Below the pieces are notes generated by a model. The model had not been told where the DNA came from, did not search any database, and saw only the letters and a list, made by a program, of their open reading frames with translations. Of a DNA stretch of 6,480 nucleotides, positions 1 through 5,573 are shown piece by piece. Every line of letters begins with the position of its first letter. Within the stretch, counting starts at the first letter, position 1. A program made the position numbers and the translations under genes. The DNA is from Planctomycetota bacterium (lineage in GTDB: Bacteria; Planctomycetota; UBA8108), in NCBI GenBank assembly GCA_022451445.1, contig JAKUSY010000181.1:1-6480 (forward strand). Reading direction: 5' to 3'.

Positions 1-1
1 T

Positions 2-508
2 CCCGCCATCGAGCCGGTGACGGTCGACTACGAATGCGAGCTGGCGGTGGTCATCGCCCGCGAGGCGAAGAACGTATCCCAGGCTAACGCGCTCGCCTAC
101 GTCCTCGGCTATACCTGCGCCAACGACGTCAGCGGCCGCACCTGGCAGAGCGAGAAGGGCGGCAGCCAGTGGTGCCGCGGCAAGTCCTTCGATACCTTCC
201 TGCCGCTGGGCCCCTGCCTGGTCACCCCGGATGAGATTCCCGATCCCAACGCCCTGAAGCTCAGCACGACCCTCAACGGCGAGGTGATGCAGGACTGGAC
301 CACCTCGGACATGATCTTCAACGTTCCGACGCTCATCGAGTTTCTCAGCCAGGGTACCACCTTGCTGCCCGGTACGCTGATCCTGACGGGAACGCCCCAG
401 GGAGTAGGCGCCGCGCGCAACCCCCCGGTCTTTCTCAAGGATGGCGACGAGGTCACCATCGAGGTCGAGAACATCGGCAAGCTCACCAATCCCGTCACGG
501 CAGAGTAA
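2..508 (+). CDS. Fumarylacetoacetate hydrolase (FAH) superfamily enzyme, 3' part
   Basis: The frame is already open at the left edge (first full codon at 2) and stops with TAA at 506-508, giving 168 visible residues. Family members are usually around 210-290 residues, so the N-terminus lies outside the window. The FAH catalytic core is clear. Counting from the first visible residue, DYECEL supplies the two metal-ligand glutamates (E11, E13), ANDVSGRTWQ supplies the ligand aspartate (D42), GKSFDTFLPLGP carries the conserved lysine (K61), and TGTPQGVG (129-136) is the family signature near the C-terminus. Such enzymes bind Mg or Mn in the cytoplasm and hydrolyse, decarboxylate or isomerise 2,4-diketo acid type substrates, for example fumarylpyruvate or homoprotocatechuate intermediates. 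The exact substrate cannot be read from this fragment. The GTG at 17 is internal and not the start. The gene ends 7 bp from the convergent Rsm22-like gene. Confidence 0.93.
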   Translation, partial: PAIEPVTVDYECELAVVIAREAKNVSQANALAYVLGYTCANDVSGRTWQSEKGGSQWCRGKSFDTFLPLGPCLVTPDEIPDPNALKLSTTLNGEVMQDWTTSDMIFNVPTLIEFLSQGTTLLPGTLILTGTPQGVGAARNPPVFLKDGDEVTIEVENIGKLTNPVTAE

Positions 509-534
509 GGCCGGCTCACGCCTTGCCGGTTTTT
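507..534 (+). terminator. Intrinsic terminator after the FAH gene, overlapping the end of the convergent gene
   Basis: CCGGC (511-515) pairs with GCCGG (525-529) across a 9-nt loop. The stem can extend downward through two G-U and two A-U pairs (507-510 with 530-533). A run of five T follows at 530-534, as expected for a Rho-independent terminator reading on the + strand. The stop codon of the opposite gene (TGA read on the minus strand, 516-518) sits in the loop, and the FAH stop codon overlaps the foot of the stem. On the minus strand the hairpin is followed by CCTTA rather than a U-run, so it should be weaker in that direction. Confidence 0.65.
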
Positions 535-1697
535 CCCGGAGGCTTCGTCTGCGGCGGTGGACGGCGGTCCTTCCGCGGGCGGCGCGGGTGCTTCGCCTCG
601 GGTGAGCCTCCCGGCCAGGGTGCTACGAGCCGGGCATCCCGGTTCTGGCGGCCTCTCTTGAGCAGGGCGCCGCGGGTCGTTTCATCCGGCGGGTCGCGGA
701 AGACTCGTCTCTTGCCGTCCTGGCAGAGGTAGATGCCCGCGCCGGTACGCCTGACCTCCATCGGGTCTCCGATGACCCGGGCGAGCTCGGGGTCCTGGTT
801 GCCCGGCAGGCCGCCTTTCTTTGCAGGCTGGATCACGAGGTAGCTCATCGATCCCTTGCCGGAGACCAGGCCCAGCGGCACGGCGATCTGCTTGACGATG
901 TCTCCCGGCTGCCACCTGAAGTGAAAATGGCACCAGGGCCTGTTGCTCTCCTCAAGGAGGGGGCAGGCTTTCTGGTGGGTGCAGGGAGCGAGCACTTCCC
1001 AGCGTTGTGATTCAAGAAGGGCGTCGTGCAGGGCGAGGAGCCGGCGACCCTGCTGCCTGAGTCCCGGTTCGATGATGACGACGGTGCTGCCGGCGGGCAG
1101 CTTCTCGGCGAGCCTGGCGAAGAGACTCTTGATGTCGATTCCCCGCCGGTCGGGGTGGTCGAACTCGTTGATGACCATGGACATCCACACCAGGGTCGGC
1201 CCCTGGAAGCGCGGCAGCAGCGGGAGCTTCTGCTGCACGGTGGTGATGGAGGCCTTGATCCCGTCCTTTTCAGGCGGGGCGCACTCTTCGAAGATCTCCC
1301 GGGCGACCCGCAGGGCGCTGCGGCTCTGGTCTGTCAGCAGGTAGCGTCTCGTACGGTCCGGGGCCAGGGTCAGCAGGCTCGCGATGGTCGAGCTGCCCGG
1401 CCCGGCACCGATATCGGTTATCCATTCGGCTTCCGCGATCGCCGGATAGCGCACCAGCAGGTCCTTGAGGACGCAGATCGATCGCACGGTGTTGAGAGGA
1501 AGATGGTAGCGCAGGTAGGCCAGGCGCAGGCGCGGGTCGTTCATGTAGCTGAAGCGTTTCAGATGCCGTCGTTCGCTGGTGAAGAGCTGGAAGAGCTCCT
1601 CGAGCGCCTCGCCCTGGGAGCGAAGGGAGACCCTGACCTTGCCGACCTGTTTCTTGATCGCCCGCAGCAGCGGGCGGGGGGTAGCGAGGGAGGGCAT
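516..1697 (-). CDS. Rsm22/METTL17-like ribosome-associated methyltransferase-fold protein
   Basis: This 393-residue protein matches the Rsm22 family (mitochondrial small-subunit assembly factors and their bacterial relatives). Visible in order are the family N-terminal motif with RLAYLRYHLPLN (58-69), the SAM-pocket glycine motif DIGAGPGSS (95-103), VINEFD (175-180) where the family has a conserved NE pair, IIEPG (208-212), and the cysteine segment APCTHQKACPL...RPWCHFHFRW (237-262). C239, C245 and C256, with C325 in YLCQDGKRR, reproduce the spacing expected for the 4Fe-4S site described for METTL17 and yeast Rsm22. MSYLVIQ (284-290) fits the family's SYLV motif. Residues from about 360 onward form a basic, proline-rich tail that is probably disordered. 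The ATG at 1695-1697 is the first possible start because an in-frame TGA lies two codons upstream; its Shine-Dalgarno is weak. The role in 30S maturation, and whether the protein methylates anything, are inferences from the family. Confidence 0.88.
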   Translation of the reverse strand: MPSLATPRPLLRAIKKQVGKVRVSLRSQGEALEELFQLFTSERRHLKRFSYMNDPRLRLAYLRYHLPLNTVRSICVLKDLLVRYPAIAEAEWITDIGAGPGSSTIASLLTLAPDRTRRYLLTDQSRSALRVAREIFEECAPPEKDGIKASITTVQQKLPLLPRFQGPTLVWMSMVINEFDHPDRRGIDIKSLFARLAEKLPAGSTVVIIEPGLRQQGRRLLALHDALLESQRWEVLAPCTHQKACPLLEESNRPWCHFHFRWQPGDIVKQIAVPLGLVSGKGSMSYLVIQPAKKGGLPGNQDPELARVIGDPMEVRRTGAGIYLCQDGKRRVFRDPPDETTRGALLKRGRQNRDARLVAPWPGGSPEAKHPRRPRKDRRPPPQTKPPGKTGKA

Positions 1698-1916
1698 AGG
1701 GCTTCAGCCTGTGGGGAAATTCGTTTCGATGGGCCTGTTCAGCAGGTGTGGCCCAAGCTTAGGGGAAAACACTTCTGCCGCCAGAGGAATTATCGAGATG
1801 GTTCTTAGCCGGCTATCCTCCTGCGCTGTCTATGCAAGCTCAGCCGGTAGCCGTAGAATAATTCGCTCAGGTGGAGAGTGTCAGCTTAAGTACTGAATTT
1901 GAGGCTGCGGGGACAG
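1698..1916. other. Divergent intergenic region, likely holding promoters for both flanking genes
   Basis: These 219 bp separate divergently read genes and should therefore contain two promoters. Composition is less GC-rich than the genes. On the + strand TAGAAT (1854-1859) resembles a -10 box, but the -35 position reads TATGCA, which is poor, so I do not call a promoter. There is a perfect 10-bp palindrome TAGCCGGCTA (1806-1815). Its right half CGGCTA (1810-1815) can also pair with TAGCCG (1848-1853), enclosing a nested GCTG/CAGC stem (1825-1828 with 1841-1844). I recognise no riboswitch and no convincing small gene here. Confidence 0.4.
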
Positions 1917-2258
1917 ATGAACGCTCCAGAGAACAACCCGGAACCTGAGAACACCCCCTGGGATCCGGTATTCCTCGACTCCCGGCGGGAAGCTTTCATC
2001 ATCCTGATGCTGTGGGTCGCGGCGCTCCTGTGGGCCGTACCCTATTGCTACCTGAACGGCTTTCCGGACACCTTCGATGAAAACGAGTTCAGCACAGTCT
2101 GGGGGATCCCCTCCTGGCTCTTCTGGGGAATCGCCGTGCCCTGGCTTCTCGCCGACGTCTTTACCTTATGGTTCTGTTTCTTTTACATGAAGGATGGCGA
2201 TCTCGGGGAGGACGCTCCCGCTGAGGCGGAAACCGCCGCCGGGGAGGTGAGTCCATGA
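1917..2258 (+). CDS. Small two-helix membrane subunit, DUF997/YhdT-like, partner of the downstream symporter
   Basis: The predicted product is 113 residues. It has a proline- and asparagine-rich N-terminus, DPVFLDSRREA (about 16-26), a first membrane helix (about 26-47, rich in L/A/W), a short polar loop containing FPDTFDENEF, and GIPSWLFWGI leading into a second helix (about 65-91) that ends in FCFFYMKDGDLGED. The tail is acidic and alanine-rich. The charged residues before helix 1, the G-P-x-W entry to helix 2 and the acidic end resemble DUF997/YhdT, a small protein encoded beside the PanF pantothenate symporter in E. coli. I prefer ATG 1917, with a GGGGA stretch just upstream; the frame also stays open to a TTG at 1899 with no visible ribosome site. 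The stop overlaps the start of the symporter gene (ATGA), so the two are probably translated together. Its job is likely to assemble with or stabilise the symporter, which is an inference from context. Confidence 0.85.
   Translation: MNAPENNPEPENTPWDPVFLDSRREAFIILMLWVAALLWAVPYCYLNGFPDTFDENEFSTVWGIPSWLFWGIAVPWLLADVFTLWFCFFYMKDGDLGEDAPAEAETAAGEVSP
2243..2250 (+). promoter_or_regulatory. Strong Shine-Dalgarno of the symporter gene inside the small-subunit gene
   Basis: GGAGGTGA is an extended match to the 16S 3' end. Seven bases separate the GGAGG core from the ATG at 2255. It lies in the last codons of the preceding gene, which fixes the symporter start and, with the 4-nt ATGA overlap at 2255-2258, indicates translational coupling. 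Confidence 0.8.
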
Positions 2259-4249
2259 GTAGCGGGCATCTCCTTTCCAGCCCGGTTGTCGCCGCCGCCG
2301 GTGGCTTTACCCCGGCGCTGGTTACCTTCCTGCTCTACACCCTGGCTGTCTTCTCGCTGGCGATCATCGCCAACCATCTGCGCAAGGGAAGCGACTTCCT
2401 CAGCGAGTACTTCATCGGCAACAGGGGTCTCGGGGTGTGGGCCTTCGCCTTGACCTTCGCCGCCACCAGCGCGTCGGGGGGGAGCTTCACCGGCTTCCCC
2501 TCGAAGATCTACAGCCACGGCTGGATCCTGGGCCTATGGATCGGCAGCTACATCGTCTTCCCGATCTGCACGATGGGTTTCATCGGCAAGCGCCTGAACC
2601 AGGTGGCCCGCAGATCGGGGGCCATCACGGTCCCCGACGTGATCCGTGACCGCTTCCGGAGCGCGAGCTTCGGTTTGCTGGCGGTGGCGCTGATCGTCTT
2701 TTTCATGTCCTTCAACCTCATCGCCCAGTTCAAGGCCGGCAGCCTGATGCTGAAGACGCTGCTGGATGGTGTCGCGGTTTTCGAGTCGGCCACTGATTAC
2801 CTGGGGGCCTCTCTCGGCGGGCTCTCCTTCTTTGAAGGCGTGGATCCCGCCTACCTGCTCTGCCTGCTGGGCTTCGGTCTTGCCGTGGTCGCCTATACGA
2901 CCTACGGCGGCTTCCAGGCCGTGGTCTGGACCGATGTCATGCAGGGCATCGTCATGGTCTGCGGGGTCATCGTCATGCTGCCCCTGGCGCTCTACCTCGT
3001 TGGTCAGCAGGCGCCGGAGGGGGTCGGGTCGCTGGAGCACGCCACCTTGCGGATGGCTGAGATGAGTCCGCCACGCAAGGGCACCGCGACATTTCTGAGC
3101 CCTACGCCCCTGGAGGAAGGCGCCTCGCTGGACAAAGGAGCCTGGATCCTGGCGTCGGGTGCGGCTGAGGGCGCGGAGGCACGCCTCTTCCGTATCATCG
3201 ATGACAGTGGAGGGGTCGCCGCCGGGACCGGGTGGCCCGGGGTAAAAGGCCTCGAGATCACCACTGTCGGAGACCGCGAGCAGGTCCTCAAAAACGAAGG
3301 CGACCGGGTCCGGCGCGATCTTACTCTCGGTGAGCTCGCGCTCGAAGACTACGCCTACGGAGCCGAGGAAGGGCGCAAGGGAGTCTACGTCACCGGTCCC
3401 GGCCCAAGCCCGAGCAGTGATGCCGGGTTCCTTCCCCTGAGCCTGGTGATCTCTTTCTTCTTCATGTGGGCAATCTCGGGTTCGGGCCAGCCCAGCAGCA
3501 TGGTGCGGCTCATGGCGTTCAACAATACCGTGACCCTGCGACGCTCGATCTTCACGGTGGCGATCTATTATTCGCTGATCTATTTCCCGCTGGTGATCAT
3601 CTTCTGTTGCGCCCGGGTTCTGATGCCCGGCATGGATGCCGAGAGCGATCGCATCATGCCGGCCATGGCGGTCTTCCTGACCGAGAACGTCGGCGCCGGC
3701 TGGCTGGCCGGCCTGCTCATCGCCGCCCCCTTCGCGGCGGTGATGTCGACGGTCGACAGCTTCCTGCTGATGATCTCATCGGGCCTGGTGCGCGACATCT
3801 ACCAGCGCAACATGAACCCTGGAGCTTCGGAGCGCCGCCTCAAGTGGCTGAGCTATCTGTTCACCCTGGTGGTGGGGGCCGCGGCGCTTCTGGGGGCGGT
3901 CAACCCGCCGCAGTTCCTGCAGGATATCATTGTCTACACCGGCAGCGGACTGGCGGCCTGTTTCCTCGCCCCGGTGGTCTACGCCATCTACTGGCCGCGC
4001 TCGAACGTCGAGGGCTGCATGGCCGGCATGCTGGGGGGCTTTGCAGCCCACCTGTCGATGTACGTCGGGGGGATCTGGGCCAACGGCAGCTTCTTCAGGC
4101 CTTATCGCCTCATGGAGTTCGATCCGATCATCGTCGGCCTGCTGGTCAGCTTCGTGGCCGGTTACGTGGTAACGCGCCTGGGCCCGCCTCCCCCGGAGGA
4201 CCTGGTGCGTAAGTATTTCCACAAATCGGGATCCTCTTCCGGAGCCTGA
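2255..4249 (+). CDS. SSS-family sodium:solute symporter (PanF-like) with a large soluble insert
   Basis: This 664-residue inner-membrane protein has about 13 hydrophobic segments. Family features are FLSEYFIGNRGLG (48-60), followed by a helix with a glycine/serine-rich unwound part (SASGGSFTG, 72-80), YTTYGGFQAVVWTDVMQG (214-231), GSGQPSSMVRLMAF (409-422), and APFAAVMSTVDSFLL (491-505), where S498 and T499 match the Na2 sodium-site hydroxyl pair. KPPE-like NPPQFLQ (550-556) also resembles PanF. Substrate is imported with Na+; pantothenate is known for E. coli PanF but cannot be assigned here. PanF-type proteins are about 480 residues. The excess is mainly a hydrophilic stretch at about 255-388 between two membrane helices, probably on the outer face. 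The start is fixed by an ideal ribosome site and overlap with the small-subunit gene. The pair likely forms one transporter and one operon. Confidence 0.93.
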   Translation: MSSGHLLSSPVVAAAGGFTPALVTFLLYTLAVFSLAIIANHLRKGSDFLSEYFIGNRGLGVWAFALTFAATSASGGSFTGFPSKIYSHGWILGLWIGSYIVFPICTMGFIGKRLNQVARRSGAITVPDVIRDRFRSASFGLLAVALIVFFMSFNLIAQFKAGSLMLKTLLDGVAVFESATDYLGASLGGLSFFEGVDPAYLLCLLGFGLAVVAYTTYGGFQAVVWTDVMQGIVMVCGVIVMLPLALYLVGQQAPEGVGSLEHATLRMAEMSPPRKGTATFLSPTPLEEGASLDKGAWILASGAAEGAEARLFRIIDDSGGVAAGTGWPGVKGLEITTVGDREQVLKNEGDRVRRDLTLGELALEDYAYGAEEGRKGVYVTGPGPSPSSDAGFLPLSLVISFFFMWAISGSGQPSSMVRLMAFNNTVTLRRSIFTVAIYYSLIYFPLVIIFCCARVLMPGMDAESDRIMPAMAVFLTENVGAGWLAGLLIAAPFAAVMSTVDSFLLMISSGLVRDIYQRNMNPGASERRLKWLSYLFTLVVGAAALLGAVNPPQFLQDIIVYTGSGLAACFLAPVVYAIYWPRSNVEGCMAGMLGGFAAHLSMYVGGIWANGSFFRPYRLMEFDPIIVGLLVSFVAGYVVTRLGPPPPEDLVRKYFHKSGSSSGA

Positions 4250-4283
4250 GCTCAACGAAGCGGGGCGGGTTTCGGAGAGCTTT
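4249..4283 (+). terminator. Possible terminator or 3' stem-loop after the symporter gene
   Basis: AGCTC (4249-4253) pairs with GAGCT (4277-4281), then a 2x2 internal mismatch (AA/GA), then CGAA (4256-4259) with TTCG (4271-4274) around a G-rich loop. Only TTT follows directly, with a TTTT further on at 4291-4294. The fold is plausible, but the U-tract is poor, so this could simply be a 3' stem-loop. Confidence 0.3.
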
Positions 4284-4500
4284 GACTGCCTTTTCGGGTG
4301 TTCTCATCTGCCATGCTGGCAGTGTTGGGTTCTTCCCCGGGAAGGGTCCTTCTTACTCCTCTGTATACAAGCTGTTTCTGAGCCCACACTTCGGTTGATC
4401 GTTCTGAATTTAAGTCTCGAAAAAGCGTTTCTGGTAAATGGATTGCGTTAGACTCAGGTGGCTAAGGCAACCTACTCATTTATCCGGGAAAACTACATTC
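4250..4500. other. Intergenic region between symporter and M50 protease genes
   Basis: This 251-bp gap is noticeably more AT-rich than the genes around it. It contains the stem-loop at the symporter end, a second small inverted repeat CTGCCA-TGC-TGGCAG (4308-4322), and a short CTTCCC/GGGAAG inverted repeat (4332-4344). TTGATC (4395-4400) looks like a -35 box but has no matching -10 at normal spacing. A frame in phase with the protease opens at ATG 4438. Its first 21 codons use several codons (AGA, AGG, CTA, TTA, ACT) that are uncommon in the neighbouring genes, so I treat them as non-coding leader. No RNA gene is recognisable. Confidence 0.4.
4308..4322. repeat. Short inverted repeat (6-bp stem, 3-nt loop)
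   Basis: CTGCCA at 4308-4313 and TGGCAG at 4317-4322 form a perfect 6-bp stem around TGC. The following bases are T/G-rich (TGTTGGGTTCTT) but not a proper U-run. It may help end transcription from the symporter operon or be chance. Confidence 0.25.
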
Positions 4501-5415
4501 GTGGCCTATACCCATCTTTTCAAGGCTTTCGGCATTCCAGTCAGGGCGCATTGGAGCTTCTGGTTGTTTATGTTCTGGATCGCGTGGGATCTCCAGAGGC
4601 CGGAAAGGTATTTCTCCGGGGCTTTTTTTACGAGCCTGTTTTTCATGGTTTGTTTAATGAGCTGCCTGCTGCTTCACGAGTTCGGGCATTGTCTCACCGC
4701 TCGCCGCTGCGGCATCAACACCCGGGAGATCAAGATGACCTGTATCGGCGGCATGGCGATGTTCGAGCGCAGCCCGCGGGAGCCTCGCCAGGAGCTTTTC
4801 ATCACGGCCGCGGGGCCGTTGGTTAATTTCGTGATTGCCGGCTTGGTGTTCGGCCTGCTGTTTCTTCTCCCTGGCGCTGTGTCCCAGGAGAATTCTTTCC
4901 TCCTGGCTCTCATGTGGGCAAACCTCGCACTGGGGATCTTCAACCTGCTGCCGGGTTTTCCCATGGATGGAGGCAGGATATTACGGGCCCTGCTCGCCCT
5001 GAAGCTGTCCTATCTCAAGGCCACTCATATCGCGGTACGGGTCGGGCAGGTTGTCGCCCTGGGGTTCATCTACTGGTCTTTCCAATCCGGGAACATCTTT
5101 CTTTTCCTGATCGCGTTGATGGTTATCGTCCTCGCCCAGGCCGAGCTGCTGCGGGTACGGACGGAGGAGGCTCTGAAGCGGGGCTCTGCCGATCTCAACC
5201 GTTTCTTTGGTGGACTGTTCAGAGGCGGTGCGCCCGGGAACGGAAACGCCCGGAGCTGGGGTTTTACGTTTGGCGGGGCGCCGCCCACAGGAGCTCCAGG
5301 GGAGGAGACGTCCTCCGTGCCCCCGCCGCCGCGCGATGATTCCGATTGCGTGATCGACATGGATTCCGATGGCAAGGTTCGCAAGATCTGGCGCAAGGAT
5401 GAGGAGCGGGATTGA
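4501..5415 (+). CDS. Site-2-type M50 intramembrane zinc metalloprotease
   Basis: From the preferred GTG start the product has 304 residues. FGIPVRAHWSFWLF (about 10-23) is the typical N-terminal start of this family. LLLHEFGHCLTAR contains the zinc motif HEFGH (59-63), with the two histidines as ligands and the glutamate as catalytic base. IGGMAMFER followed by ITAAGPLVN is the conserved stretch between the motifs. NLLPGFPMDGGR (148-159) supplies the third zinc ligand aspartate (D156). About five or six membrane helices are visible. The enzyme should cleave transmembrane or membrane-proximal substrates such as anti-sigma factors; its target is unknown. No PDZ or CBS domain is visible. After about residue 225 comes a charged segment, a glycine/proline-rich linker, and an acidic end with DCVIDMDSDGKVRKIWRK. 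Start choice: family alignment and codon use favour GTG 4501 with GGGAA ten bases upstream, while ATG 4438 would add 21 unconserved residues. Confidence 0.9.
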   Translation: MAYTHLFKAFGIPVRAHWSFWLFMFWIAWDLQRPERYFSGAFFTSLFFMVCLMSCLLLHEFGHCLTARRCGINTREIKMTCIGGMAMFERSPREPRQELFITAAGPLVNFVIAGLVFGLLFLLPGAVSQENSFLLALMWANLALGIFNLLPGFPMDGGRILRALLALKLSYLKATHIAVRVGQVVALGFIYWSFQSGNIFLFLIALMVIVLAQAELLRVRTEEALKRGSADLNRFFGGLFRGGAPGNGNARSWGFTFGGAPPTGAPGEETSSVPPPPRDDSDCVIDMDSDGKVRKIWRKDEERD

Positions 5416-5491
5416 GCCTCCCCGGCTGTTCCGTCGAGCCCCCGGCGCTATGAAAACGCCCCCGGAGGACTTAAGATTCCTGTTCTTTGTT

Positions 5492-5507
5492 GCATTGAGA
5501 CCAATGC
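5492..5507. repeat. Perfect inverted repeat upstream of the ThuA-like gene
   Basis: GCATTG (5492-5497) and CAATGC (5502-5507) form a 6-bp stem around the 4-nt loop AGAC. It lies 66 bp before the ThuA-like start, in a locally T-rich stretch. It could be an operator, a weak terminator for the protease gene, or chance; no U-run follows on the + strand. Confidence 0.3.
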
Positions 5508-5557
5508 TTACGGGAAGCGGCCTTCGTCTGTGCATGTGCCGGGCGCTTTCCCCTTCC

Positions 5558-5562
5558 GGAGG
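5558..5562 (+). promoter_or_regulatory. Ribosome binding site of the ThuA-like gene
   Basis: GGAGG is an exact Shine-Dalgarno core, 11 bases before the ATG at 5574. The spacing is slightly long, but the signal peptide directly after this ATG supports the start. Confidence 0.55.
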
Positions 5563-5573
5563 TTCCTGAGCTG

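Noticed and set aside
1026..1808. 260-codon open frame on the + strand over the Rsm22-like gene
   Set aside because: It is antisense to a gene with clear family motifs; its translation is low-complexity, rich in G/R/E/Q, with no recognisable domain. It is a by-product of high GC.
3466..4212. 248-codon + strand frame inside the symporter gene
   Set aside because: It is an out-of-phase reading of the symporter; the translation is G/R/H-rich and lacks the membrane helices the true frame encodes.
2255..4249. Naming the symporter panF and assigning pantothenate as substrate
   Set aside because: Similarity to PanF is at family level; the large insert and distant context leave the substrate open, so no symbol was given.
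4249..4281. Kink-turn-like motif in the stem-loop after the symporter
   Set aside because: The 2x2 AA/GA internal loop lacks the 3-nt bulge and tandem G-A/A-G pairs a kink-turn needs.
4317..4334. Possible sigma-54 promoter starting at TGGCAG
   Set aside because: The -24 GG is present, but no GC is found at the required -12 spacing.
4192..5471. Shared 12-mer CCCCCGGAGGAC in the symporter 3' end and before the ThuA-like gene
   Set aside because: Only two copies, one inside codons, in GC-rich DNA; consistent with chance rather than a repeat family.
5450..5569. 39-codon open frame (starts MKTPPEDLRF) just before the ThuA-like gene, possible leader peptide
   Set aside because: No Shine-Dalgarno precedes ATG 5450, and no attenuator-like hairpin with a U-run follows. 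It may be chance.
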